From contig CP131056.1 of NCBI GenBank assembly GCA_030657355.1, positions 2,934,501-2,998,500 on the forward strand: a DNA stretch of 64,000 nucleotides, in the 5' to 3' direction. The position numbers were made by a program, and so were the translations under genes. This document shows, one piece after another, positions 36,779 through 45,459 of the stretch. The notes under the pieces are model-generated. The model did no database searches. It was not told the DNA's origin and saw only the letters and a list, made by a program, of their open reading frames with translations. Numbering within the stretch: position 1 is the stretch's first letter; every line of letters begins with the position of its first letter. Origin of the DNA: Radicibacter daui (GTDB lineage: Bacteria; Pseudomonadota; Alphaproteobacteria; Radicibacterales; Radicibacteraceae).

Positions 36779-37441
36779 TCAGTTTTCAGTCACTTCGACC
36801 TTGGCAAGAAACTGAGTCCCCCACCACTCCTGCGCTGTAAGCATACGCTTGGAAGGGTTCCCAGGCCACGGATCTCGGACAATAGCCTCGACAATATTGT
36901 AAGTGCCATTGTTGAACTGATCGAATGTAATCGCAGTTAAAACCATAGCGTGCCCAACACATCCTATTATTAATGGATTTCCGCTCGCCAACTCCTCCCC
37001 AACAACATTTGCTGTGTATAAATCTCGCACGCCAAACTGGGAATCAAGCAAAACCTGACAATCAGCGTCAAATGACCTACTTACGCTTTCGCCATCCGTT
37101 ACCCAACTTCTCGACGTAGCTGAGGCTATAGTCGGACCCCAGGCAGGTAAGTTCACGTCGCCACCGTATATTTCATCGACTATTATTTCCTGAGACACTT
37201 TAAAGCCGTGCTGACTAAATATTCCACTAATAGATGCTGCCCAACACCACTGAGATTTCCTCTGCCGCGCAACTGGATTTACGTAAGACAGACCCACTTG
37301 GCACCGCTGGCCAACAATAAAATGCCCAAATGGATCTATCGGAATCGGTACGGGCTCGTTACACCACATATCTGCCCGTGCCCTTGGATTAATTAATGCA
37401 GACGCACCCAAGCCAAACATCACGGATCTCCGAGAAACCAT
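36779..37441 (-). CDS. Tat-exported papain-like cysteine protease (C39/C70-like)
   Basis: A 220-aa protein. The N-terminus MVSRRSVMFGLGASALINP then ARA-D looks like a Tat signal peptide with an AxA cleavage site. The mature part carries a papain-like active site: oxyanion Gln60, nucleophile Cys66 (SQWCWAAS), His164 (CVGHAMVLTAI) and Asp190 (VRDPWPG). GGAGGGG precedes the ATG by 5 nt. It is the second gene of a two-gene unit after the membrane-anchored protein, within AT-rich DNA whose codon use differs from all neighbours. Substrate and role (processing, toxin, immunity) unknown. Confidence 0.78.
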   Translation of the reverse strand: MVSRRSVMFGLGASALINPRARADMWCNEPVPIPIDPFGHFIVGQRCQVGLSYVNPVARQRKSQWCWAASISGIFSQHGFKVSQEIIVDEIYGGDVNLPAWGPTIASATSRSWVTDGESVSRSFDADCQVLLDSQFGVRDLYTANVVGEELASGNPLIIGCVGHAMVLTAITFDQFNNGTYNIVEAIVRDPWPGNPSKRMLTAQEWWGTQFLAKVEVTEN

Positions 37442-37479
37442 CGCACCCCTCCAATATACGCAATTTCATTGTCTACATA

Positions 37480-38268
37480 TTATAATATCTCTCCAATACA
37501 TTGAGATGTCTTTAAACTATTAGCTTTCATTGGCTGAAAAAAAACGGAAAGAGTTTTCTGAGATATACCACCATTTTGAGCTATACTTACAATCTCCTTG
37601 GCAGCATCTTTTGCCTTTTCACAGTCTCCAAAATTTGCTTCCGAAACCATAAGATCAGATACAATATTTATTTCCACCTGAGGACTCACCAGAGATGAAA
37701 AATTCCTCACCATGTCTCTTGCCTTATTGTAAATCCGCCGCCCTTCTTCTCTGTCTTGTATAGAACTCGGCGCAAATTTAGATCTCGCCTCTATTCTTAA
37801 AGCCTCGGCCTCAATCGCTTTATTCCCCCCTGATGACAATACAGAATAATTAGCATATTTATTTGCAAGTAGTGCGTTACCGAAATTCAACTGCTCCGAA
37901 GCAAGGAGAAAAAATGTACCTGCATCTATTTGATTTACGATTCCTTTTTTTTCTGTCTGAGATATTATCTTATCAGATAAAGCAAGTAAGGCTATTTTCT
38001 CTGGATTACTTGATTGAGATATGTACATACCCGCCTCAGGCTTGTTCATAAATGCAGTAATAGACATTGCATTAATTTCAGTTAGCCTTTTGACTGCGGC
38101 CCTCACATCAGAAATCGCCTCATCACGTTCTTTCTGTTTTTTAACCACAAACGTATCATACAAGCCATACGACCCAGCAATAAGCGATATAGTCAAAGAA
38201 ATTAACGACATGTATGTCGCAGCCTTTACAGCGAATGATGGGGATATTTTTTCTACAGCTTCGGCCAT
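37480..38268 (-). CDS. Membrane-anchored helical protein of unknown function
   Basis: A 262-aa protein. One TM helix near the N-terminus (about residues 17-37, MSLISLTISLIAGSYGLYD) is followed by a basic patch and a helical, TPR-like body (FLLASEQLNFGNALLANKYANYSVL to AEALRIEARSKF). Two Cys residues lie near the C-terminus. A GGGG run sits 8 nt before the ATG. It starts the two-gene unit with the papain-like protease 38 nt downstream. It shares the island's AT-rich codon use. I do not recognise a family. Confidence 0.7.
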   Translation of the reverse strand: MAEAVEKISPSFAVKAATYMSLISLTISLIAGSYGLYDTFVVKKQKERDEAISDVRAAVKRLTEINAMSITAFMNKPEAGMYISQSSNPEKIALLALSDKIISQTEKKGIVNQIDAGTFFLLASEQLNFGNALLANKYANYSVLSSGGNKAIEAEALRIEARSKFAPSSIQDREEGRRIYNKARDMVRNFSSLVSPQVEINIVSDLMVSEANFGDCEKAKDAAKEIVSIAQNGGISQKTLSVFFQPMKANSLKTSQCIGEIL

Positions 38269-39096
38269 GTCGCTACCCCACTACAGATTTAATACATATG
38301 CGTTTAAATTGACCCAATATTACTATCGCCACACATGGGAATGTAGACAATTTCAGTAAGCACGCACCTTACCTGTGCACTTCATGCCATTTTGGATCGT
38401 CTCATATTGCCATAATCCTCTACCATTGGGAACCACATTCCGTAATCTGTCGCGCGCAGCATTTATAACTGACGCAGCCTCAGCCTCTGGGGGCCGCTCG
38501 CACATGCATTCAGGATATGGACAGGAAGTTATCGACGGTGGCTGCTGTGCCGATACGCGAATACTTGACGCGATACGAAGCGGCGCACTTTAAGCTAAAG
38601 TACTTCTGTGACCCGATTATTCGATGCTCCAAAGTATGGGGCTCGATCAACTCCCTTTAAGGATTGTGTTTAGCGAGGCGACGCCAAGCCCACTTATATC
38701 CGCCCAACAAATCCGGAAGCTCCATAGCGCGCATGCGTGTGCCCATGGCAGGGCAGGCTAGGCCGTAGTGAGGGCAAGTTGACAGCAGGCTGCAGGGGGG
38801 CAGCCGAGCCAGAGACCCGCAGGGATCAAAGGTCTGAAGTTCGGCCAGCTTTCATGGCCATGCTAAAAGTTTCAGATCCTTACATCTTTGAGGCCGCGCT
38901 CATGTTGCCGAGACTCGATATGAGTTCGAACTAAATCGACTCAAAAGGAGGCACGTTACCTCAGATAATCAAATTCGCGCCTGGATGAAGTTGATGATGG
39001 CGGACCTCCCCCAAAACAATATAACCATAGCTGCCTCACATATGTCACAGGCATGGTTCCCAACCCCGAGGTCGAGACTCTCAGGCCCGAACTGGA
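38269..39096. other. 828-nt stretch without a convincing gene
   Basis: Both strands were read. Only short frames without family similarity or good start sites appear (for example 38375-38593 and 38737-38934). Composition is mixed: AT-rich next to the unknown gene, normal GC near 38740-38880. The GC part may be a relic of a former gene or element. No inverted or direct terminal repeats, tRNA or integrase remnant were seen by eye. Confidence 0.5.
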
Positions 39097-40197
39097 TTAG
39101 TGCACAAACGGCTCACCCTGGGCGATGCCCTTGGCCATCAAATCCCCCATCAGCGCTCCCAGCTTGAAACCGTGGCCGGAGCAGGCTGACAGCAGGCTGG
39201 CTTTGGGGCCGATCGGGCGAGCGATGAAACGTTCATCATCCGTCACCGTGTAAAAACACGCCTTGCGCTCCAGCACGCTGTACCGCTCGAACCCGGCATA
39301 GGAGAGGCTGGCGGCCTTCATCAGGCGCTCGACATCGCCGTCATCGGCGATGCGGCTGCCATCGGGATCACCCCGGCGGGTGAATTCATGGTCGCCGATC
39401 TTGAGGCGGGTGCCGGGGCGCGGCGGCAGGGTGTAGGTGCCACTGTCCTTGCCGAGATCGAAGAAGACGGGCGCCACCTGCCACTGGGTGGCCAGTTCCA
39501 CCGGCGGGGCGACGAAGATGACGGCCTGGCGGGAGGGTGTTGCTTCAGTGGCCAGCTCCGGCACCAGCCTTGTGGCCCAGGCGCCGGCGGCGATGACGAT
39601 ATAATCGCCCTGATGCTGTTTGCCGTCCGCCGTCGTCAGGCTGGCGGTCTCGGGATCGATGGCGGCGATTTTGGTGTTGGCGTGGAAGGCAACACCCTTC
39701 AGCGACAGATGCACCACCAGATCGGTCACGATGCGGCTCGGAAACAGCACCCCTGCCCCTTCCATCGCCACCGCGCGGGTCAGGCCCTCCGGCGCGATCA
39801 TCGGATAAAGCTCCGGCACTGCCGTTACCTCGATCTCGCGCCAGCCGATGCCCATCTCGTCCATGTCGGCGAGGGAGGCATTGATCCAGCTGTCATCCTC
39901 GCGCTGGAACACCACGAGGCCGACCGGATCATAATGGCTGCGGCCGATATCGACCCACATCTGCTCATAAGTGGCAAAGGCCGCCGGCATCATGCGGGCA
40001 TAACGATGCATCTCGCCATAGGCATGGCGGGTGGCGCGATGTTCGTCGAACGAGCTGGAAACCGGGTTGGGGATGGCGCCCTGATCGAAGACGGCAACCT
40101 CAAAACCCCGCCGCGCGAGCCCCCAGGCAGTGGAAAGCCCGTTAATGCCGGCACCGACCACCAGAACCCTGCCCTGTTTTGCGCCCTGTTTCGCCAC
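39097..40197 (-). CDS. FAD-dependent amine oxidase (SolA/DAO family)
   Basis: A 366-aa flavoprotein with the N-terminal dinucleotide motif VVGAGINGLSTAWGLARRG and the D-amino-acid-oxidase fold. It has SSSFDEHRATRHAYG, which in monomeric sarcosine oxidases contains the Ser-Ser/Arg/His that holds the flavin, and CSGHGFKLG near the C-terminus that contains the Cys region normally linked to FAD. It likely removes an N-methyl or amino group from a secondary amine. It is the last gene in the Rieske/FAD operon, 64 nt after the beta-subunit gene. Confidence 0.82.
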   Translation of the reverse strand: MAKQGAKQGRVLVVGAGINGLSTAWGLARRGFEVAVFDQGAIPNPVSSSFDEHRATRHAYGEMHRYARMMPAAFATYEQMWVDIGRSHYDPVGLVVFQREDDSWINASLADMDEMGIGWREIEVTAVPELYPMIAPEGLTRAVAMEGAGVLFPSRIVTDLVVHLSLKGVAFHANTKIAAIDPETASLTTADGKQHQGDYIVIAAGAWATRLVPELATEATPSRQAVIFVAPPVELATQWQVAPVFFDLGKDSGTYTLPPRPGTRLKIGDHEFTRRGDPDGSRIADDGDVERLMKAASLSYAGFERYSVLERKACFYTVTDDERFIARPIGPKASLLSACSGHGFKLGALMGDLMAKGIAQGEPFVH

Positions 40198-40261
40198 GTC
40201 CCGAACGCCCCGTTATTTGCTTGAGGATTTTGCCTTACGGCCCTGATTTGGCTTGAAACTC

Positions 40262-41437
40262 TCACGCTGCAGCGGTGGCGGCAAGCGGCGCTTTTGGCGC
40301 GGCCCAACCCTTGCGCTCTGCCCAGTCCGCCGGGGTACCGTCAAAACGCGACAGGCGGTAATGGGTGAGGTCGGCAAAGCTGCATTTACCCTCCAGCACC
40401 AGATCACGCAGGGCATGACCAGTGGCGGGCGACAGGCCGAAACCCACCGCCGACATGGTGCAGATTGTGAGATTGCCGGGCTCTGAAAGCCGGTCGATTA
40501 CCGGACGCCCGTCCGGCGTATTTTCGATCAGCCCGGCCCAGCTGCGGATGACACGCACATGGCCGGCTTTGGGAAACAGCTCATAAAGATGGCGGGCAAG
40601 CGCGGCCACCAGCGGGCTTGTCGGGCGCGGCAATTTTTCACCATCCGGCGGCAGGTCGATCCATTCATGCGGGCCGCCGCCATAAGCAAGATTGCCGCGC
40701 AGGGTCTGGCGGCCATAAAGCCCGTTGCCATCCACTCCGCCCCATTTCATCAGCGGCACGGGTTCGGTCACGATCATCTCGGCGCGGGCGGTTGCGACCG
40801 GCAATTGGAGCCCGATGGTGGCGAGCAGCCGCCCGCCCTGCGGCCCGGCGGCGACCACCAGATGGTCGCACTCGATCTCGCCGAGCGGCCCGGACAGGCC
40901 ACTGACCTTGCCGCCCTTGAGGGTGATGGCGGTAATGGGGGTGTGCTGGAGGATCCGCCCGCCCAGATCCTGCAAGGCCCAGGCATAGGCCTGCACGGTG
41001 CGCTGCGGGTTGGCATGGCCGCCGATTTTCAGGTGAATGCCGCCAAGGGCATTGTCCCCGGCCAGAGGCACCATCTCACGCACCTGCTGGCCATCCAGCT
41101 TGTCCCAGTCATAGCCCAGCTCGCCAATCGTGCGGCCCATCTGGTGATAGGCATTCAAGTGGTCTTCATTGGTGGCAAAGATGATGCGTTCGCGCTGGTA
41201 CTCCGTCGGGTAACCCAGCAGCTCGTCCATCTGCGGCCACAGCCGCTGTTCTTCATGGAAAAGCGCGCTGTTGTAATGTGAGCAGCCGCCGCCATTGCGG
41301 CCCGAGGCTTCCCAGCCGACGATGCCCTTGTCCACCACCAGCACATCGACGCCGGAGCGCGCCAGCCACCAGGCGGCCGAGAGGCCGGAAACGCCGCCGC
41401 CCAGCACCACCACCGACGCTTTTGCGATAACCGCCAT
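40262..41437 (-). CDS. FAD-dependent amino-acid dehydrogenase, beta (DAO) subunit
   Basis: A 391-aa DAO-fold protein with VVVLGGGVSGLSAAWWLARSG and ATGHALRDLVLEG near the C-terminus. It resembles HcnC/OoxB/LhpB/sarcosine oxidase beta, which hold the substrate-oxidising FAD in two-subunit dehydrogenases. The partner is the adjacent upstream alpha gene, 18 nt away. Substrate class: secondary amino acid such as a N-methylated compound, by context. Confidence 0.85.
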   Translation of the reverse strand: MAVIAKASVVVLGGGVSGLSAAWWLARSGVDVLVVDKGIVGWEASGRNGGGCSHYNSALFHEEQRLWPQMDELLGYPTEYQRERIIFATNEDHLNAYHQMGRTIGELGYDWDKLDGQQVREMVPLAGDNALGGIHLKIGGHANPQRTVQAYAWALQDLGGRILQHTPITAITLKGGKVSGLSGPLGEIECDHLVVAAGPQGGRLLATIGLQLPVATARAEMIVTEPVPLMKWGGVDGNGLYGRQTLRGNLAYGGGPHEWIDLPPDGEKLPRPTSPLVAALARHLYELFPKAGHVRVIRSWAGLIENTPDGRPVIDRLSEPGNLTICTMSAVGFGLSPATGHALRDLVLEGKCSFADLTHYRLSRFDGTPADWAERKGWAAPKAPLAATAAA

Positions 41438-41455
41438 GATCCGGGGCCTCCCGCT

Positions 41456-43075
41456 TCACATATGCTTGGCGAAACGGATGATCTCCGCCTCGCGCTCGGT
41501 GCCGATGGCGCGATAGGGCACCCACTGGGTCGGGATGCCGAACCACACATCCCATTCCGCCCGCATCACCGCCGGCTCCTCCAGCGCTGCCAGCACGGCA
41601 AGCGGCAGCGGGCGCACCGGGGCGCGGTAACCGGCCAGCGGCACCTTTTCCACCGGAATGCTGGCACCCAGCGCCATCAGCATCGACACCTGCTCGCGGC
41701 AGCGCCGCGCCTGGCACGCCCCCATGGAAACACGGGTCAGGCGTTTCATCTGGTCGTGATTGAGCGGGCCGTCGGCGGCAAGGGTGTGGAGATTGCGCTT
41801 CAACGCCTGCGGCGAGGGCGCGCCCAGATAGGCAGGCGCCCTTACGGCCAGCAGGTCGGCGCGGCTCACCTCCTCGCACTGGCAGGCCAGCACATTGCAG
41901 CCACCGGTTTCCACCAGCGCCGCCATCCAGCGCTGGCGATGGGCGACGAGATCGGGCCCGGCTTCGGCGCGCGGCGGCGGCGTTTCGCCGCCTTCCCGCC
42001 CCAGCGAGCGCAGCACGGCACGGGCGGCAGCTTCCCCCGAAGCCGCCGCCTGTACCTCCCCCGCCAGCCTGCTTTCCGGCCCGGCCTCAAGCCCGGCACA
42101 GTCGCCGGCCATGAAGATCGCCGGATGGCTGGTGGAGATACCATCGCCGCTGACGGGCACGTAGCCCCCGCGCCCGCCAACCATGGCGGTGGCAACCCCG
42201 GCACTCTCCAGAAGCTCGATGGCGGGAATACGGCCGATGGCAAGGCAAATTGTGTCTGCCGCCAGCTGCACCTCCGGCCCGCCCGCAACCGGCGCAAGGC
42301 TCACGCCCTCGACGCCAAAGGCCCCGCGCCCGGCCGCCTTGATGACATGGCCGGTATAGACCGGCACGCCCAGCGCCTTCAGCGCGGCGATGCTTTCCGC
42401 ATCGCCCAGCGGCTGCCCGGCCACCTCGACAAGCCCGGTAACGGCAATGCCGCGTTCCAGCAACAGGGCAGCCAGCGACAGGGCAAAATCATCGCTGCCG
42501 GCAATCACCACCCGCTCGCCGTCAAAAGCTTCATAACGCGTCAGCAGTGCGTGCAGCGCGAGGCCGCCCATAACCCCCGGCTGATCCGCCCCGTCGAAGA
42601 AATAGACAAGATCGCGCGCACCCGCCGCGACGATGAGATGGGAAAAACCGGTGAGCCAGGCCCGCTCCTCATCGGCAAGGCCGATGACATCGCCGGGCAG
42701 CGTGGCAAGGCCGGGCTGCACGGCCCAGGCGCCCCAGGCATAGGTGCCGAGCGCGACATCGACACCCAGCTCGAAGGCTTCTTCAAGCCCGGGACTGGCG
42801 GCGAAGATACGCTCGACCATGCGCTCCTTTTCCTGCACCGCCGCGCTGGCCCGCCCGCCGTAAAAAAGCGGGATATCCATGCCGATGAGCCCGCCGGAGA
42901 CCGGGTTTTCATCAACCAGTTTTACGCTGAGGCCCGCTTTGGCCGCCGTGATGGCGGCGGCAAGCCCGGCAGGCCCGGCACCGACCACCACAAGGTCAAA
43001 GTTTTCTTCCGGCGGGGCGAACTTGCCCACCAGCGATTTGACGTCGACAGCGTCCGGCATTTGCCCCTCCGGCAT
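41456..43075 (-). CDS. NAD(P)/FAD-binding dehydrogenase alpha subunit with [2Fe-2S] domain
   Basis: A 539-aa protein. The two-dinucleotide-binding fold is VVVGAGPAGLAAAI (29-42) and IFMAGDCAGLE (320-330). A BFD-like [2Fe-2S] domain has Cys398, Cys400, Cys454 and Cys459 (LACQCEE, then GACQARRCREQ), as in HcnB/OoxA/LhpA alpha subunits. It passes electrons from the beta-subunit FAD to a carrier. Its ATG shares one base with the stop of the cystathionine-synthase-like gene (TGATG), so translation is coupled. No third small gamma subunit is seen. Confidence 0.87.
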   Translation of the reverse strand: MPEGQMPDAVDVKSLVGKFAPPEENFDLVVVGAGPAGLAAAITAAKAGLSVKLVDENPVSGGLIGMDIPLFYGGRASAAVQEKERMVERIFAASPGLEEAFELGVDVALGTYAWGAWAVQPGLATLPGDVIGLADEERAWLTGFSHLIVAAGARDLVYFFDGADQPGVMGGLALHALLTRYEAFDGERVVIAGSDDFALSLAALLLERGIAVTGLVEVAGQPLGDAESIAALKALGVPVYTGHVIKAAGRGAFGVEGVSLAPVAGGPEVQLAADTICLAIGRIPAIELLESAGVATAMVGGRGGYVPVSGDGISTSHPAIFMAGDCAGLEAGPESRLAGEVQAAASGEAAARAVLRSLGREGGETPPPRAEAGPDLVAHRQRWMAALVETGGCNVLACQCEEVSRADLLAVRAPAYLGAPSPQALKRNLHTLAADGPLNHDQMKRLTRVSMGACQARRCREQVSMLMALGASIPVEKVPLAGYRAPVRPLPLAVLAALEEPAVMRAEWDVWFGIPTQWVPYRAIGTEREAEIIRFAKHM

Positions 43076-44352
43076 CAGATTGCCTCCAGCGCCTGGGAAA
43101 GATCGGCGATCAGGTCATCGACATGTTCGATGCCGACGCTGACGCGCAGCGTGCCGTCATCGATGCCGGCGGCCTCCCGCCGCTCGCGCGGCACGGCGTA
43201 ATGGGTGGTGCTGGCCGGATGGCAGATGAGCGTTTCCGTCCCGCCGAGGCTGACGGCCATGCGCAGCACCCGGAGCGCATCGAGAAAACGAAACGCCTCC
43301 GCCTCGCCGCCCTTGATGCGGAAGGAAAAGGTGGAGCCGGTTCCCCGGCACTGCCGCTCGAACACTTCGCGCTCGCGGGAGCCTTCGGGCAGGAAACCCA
43401 GATAGGTGATGGAGCCGACCTTGGCGTGACGCTGGAGGAAAGCGGCCAGCGTGGCGGCATTCTGCTCCGCCCGGCCGGTGCGCAGCGCCATGGTCTCGAA
43501 GGAGCGCAGCAGGAGCCAGCTGGAATGGGCATCGAGCGTGGAGCCCACCAGCGTGCGAAAGGTCTTGAGCCGGCTGGTGAGTTCGCGCGCACCGCTGATG
43601 CCGCCGGCCAGAAGGTCGCTGTGCCCGCCGGCATATTTGGTCAGCGAGGTCATGCAGAGGTCAGCGCCCAGCGCCAGCGGGTTCTGCACGAAGGGGCCGA
43701 GGAAGGTATTATCCACCACCACCGGCACCTTGCGGCCCTGCCGGGCGCCGAGCCGGGCGGCAAGCGCCACGGCCGCGGGAATATCGACGATGGCGGCGGT
43801 GGGGTTGGCCGGGCTTTCCAGCCAGATGAGGCCGACGGGGCCGGTCGCCAGCGCCTCTTCCGCCGTGCGGGCCATTGCCACCTCATCCACCCCGTCGCTG
43901 ATGCCGAAGGGGCGAATGCCAAGGCGCACCAGTTCCTGGTTCACCAGCATGTCGGTGCCGCCATAAACGGGTTTGCTGTGCAGCAGCGTGTCACCCGGCG
44001 ACAGCAGCGATAAAAGCGTGGCGCTGACCGCCGCCATGCCGCTGGCAAAAACCGCCGCGTCTTCGCCGCCATCCAGCACGGCAAGGCGCTTTTCCACCAT
44101 GTCGAGATTGGGGTGGCCGAGCCTTCCATAGATATGGCCGGAAAGGCTGGTGGTGGTGCCGTCGAAGAAGGCCTGATGCAGCTCCTTGGCGGCAGCAGCC
44201 GAGGGATAGACGAAGGTGGAGGTCATGAAGGCGGGCGGCTTGGCAGCGCCGCCCACCATCGCCGGATCATAACCATGGCTGATCGCCAGCGTTTCGGCAT
44301 GCAGGGCAAGGCCGTTATGGCCGGCAGCGGGAGTGTCTTTCATCTGGGTCAA
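43075..44352 (-). CDS. Cystathionine gamma-synthase-family PLP enzyme
   Basis: A 425-aa Cys/Met-metabolism PLP enzyme. Lys239 (SLTKYAGGHSD) forms the internal aldimine and Asp214 (VVDNTF) contacts the PLP nitrogen; the Tyr loop is YGGTD (Tyr130). It lacks the Cys typical of methionine gamma-lyase (Gly132 here), placing it nearer the synthase/lyase group. Such enzymes catalyse beta- or gamma-elimination or replacement at sulfur, selenium or oxygen substituted amino acids. It is buried in the Rieske/FAD operon, overlapping the gene downstream by one base and 6 nt after the reductase gene, so its reaction likely belongs to that pathway. Confidence 0.85.
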   Translation of the reverse strand: MTQMKDTPAAGHNGLALHAETLAISHGYDPAMVGGAAKPPAFMTSTFVYPSAAAAKELHQAFFDGTTTSLSGHIYGRLGHPNLDMVEKRLAVLDGGEDAAVFASGMAAVSATLLSLLSPGDTLLHSKPVYGGTDMLVNQELVRLGIRPFGISDGVDEVAMARTAEEALATGPVGLIWLESPANPTAAIVDIPAAVALAARLGARQGRKVPVVVDNTFLGPFVQNPLALGADLCMTSLTKYAGGHSDLLAGGISGARELTSRLKTFRTLVGSTLDAHSSWLLLRSFETMALRTGRAEQNAATLAAFLQRHAKVGSITYLGFLPEGSREREVFERQCRGTGSTFSFRIKGGEAEAFRFLDALRVLRMAVSLGGTETLICHPASTTHYAVPRERREAAGIDDGTLRVSVGIEHVDDLIADLSQALEAI

Positions 44353-44358
44353 CTCGGG

Positions 44359-45459
44359 TCAGCCGATCTTGATGGTAAGCGGGGTGAGCGGACGGGAGCA
44401 GCAGGCAAGGATGTCCCCGGCCTCGATCTCGTCCTCGAACAGGCCGCCATCGTCCTGCATGTCGACCTCGCCGGAGAGTTTGCGCACCCGGCAGGTAGAG
44501 CACTGGCCCTTGCGGCAGGAGCTGGGGATGGGCACGCCCTGGCGCAGCGCCGCTTCCAGCAGCGTTTCGCCGGCACTGACGGTGATTTCGCGCCCGAGCG
44601 GTTCGATGCGCACCGCAAGACCGCCAGCAGCCGGGGCGCTTTCGGCAGGCACCGGCGCTTCCGGCACCACCGGCCCCACGGGATTGGCGCCAAACCCCTC
44701 TTCCCGCCACAGCGCGGCATCACCGCCCGCCGCCTGAAAGGCGGCCGCGACGCTGCCCACGAAACCGGCGGGACCGCAGCAGAACACCTCTGCGCCGCCA
44801 AGCCCGGGCAGGCTCGCCGCCAGACGGGCGGCATCCGGCCGTCCCTCGCGCTCGCTGGTTACCCAGCTGAGCTGCCAGTGCGGCCGGCTGGCGGCAAAGG
44901 CCGTCATCTCGGCGTGGAAGAGCAGGTCGCCTTCCGTGCGGGCCAGATGGAAATAATGCACCGGCCGCCGGCTCTCCTGACCGGCCAGCCAGCGGGCCAT
45001 CGACGCCATCGGCGTTGCCCCGCTGCCGGCGGAGATCAGCATCAGCGGGCGCGCCGCCGCTGCCGCCCCGGCGTCATCCAGATGGAAATCACCAAAGGGC
45101 CCGCGCGCGGCAAGGCTCATGCCGGGCCGCAGCGACTGGTGCAGCCAGCCGGTGGCGCGGGCGCCGGGCTGCGCCTTGATGGTCAGGGCAAGCGTAGCAG
45201 CGCCACCCGTCACCGGGGCGCTGGCAATGGTGAAGCTGCGCCACAGGATGGCGCCTTCAGCCACCGGCACGCCCAGCGTCACATACTGGCCGGGGCGATA
45301 ATCAAAGAGCGCGCCGGAGGCAGCACGGAAAGTGAAGGTCCGGACGCCCGGCACTTCCGCCGCCACGCCCGTGCACACCAGCGCATCGCCGCCGCCGGAC
45401 CAGAAGGCCGGCCCGGTCTCTGCCATCGGAACAGGGGGCTCGATCACGGCGACGCTCAC
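44359..45459 (-). CDS. gbcB: Rieske oxygenase reductase (FAD + C-terminal [2Fe-2S])
   Basis: A 366-aa electron-transfer protein. Its FAD domain has YRPGQYVTL and RSFTIASAP, the NAD domain SAGSGATPMASM and FCCGPAGFV, and the C-terminal plant-type ferredoxin domain has SSCRKGQCSTCRV with a final Cys in LACCSRP. It transfers electrons from NAD(P)H to the oxygenase encoded upstream and overlaps it by 4 nt (ATGA). This matches GbcB, CntB and Stc reductases; the gene symbol is only by resemblance to the glycine-betaine system. Confidence 0.82.
   Translation of the reverse strand: MSVAVIEPPVPMAETGPAFWSGGGDALVCTGVAAEVPGVRTFTFRAASGALFDYRPGQYVTLGVPVAEGAILWRSFTIASAPVTGGAATLALTIKAQPGARATGWLHQSLRPGMSLAARGPFGDFHLDDAGAAAAARPLMLISAGSGATPMASMARWLAGQESRRPVHYFHLARTEGDLLFHAEMTAFAASRPHWQLSWVTSEREGRPDAARLAASLPGLGGAEVFCCGPAGFVGSVAAAFQAAGGDAALWREEGFGANPVGPVVPEAPVPAESAPAAGGLAVRIEPLGREITVSAGETLLEAALRQGVPIPSSCRKGQCSTCRVRKLSGEVDMQDDGGLFEDEIEAGDILACCSRPLTPLTIKIG

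Noticed and set aside
38375-38934. Short plus-strand frames (72 and 65 aa) in the island
   Set aside because: No Shine-Dalgarno, no recognised family, odd composition; probably chance.
36534-39096. Prophage or IS insertion
   Set aside because: No integrase, transposase, terminal repeats or tRNA target was found at the borders; only composition supports transfer.
39097-43075. Heterotetrameric sarcosine oxidase (soxBDAG)
   Set aside because: The alpha subunit lacks the long aminomethyltransferase-like part and there are no soxD or soxG genes.
43075-44352. Methionine gamma-lyase
   Set aside because: The active-site Cys of that enzyme is replaced (YGGT in place of YGCT), so only the wider family is supported.
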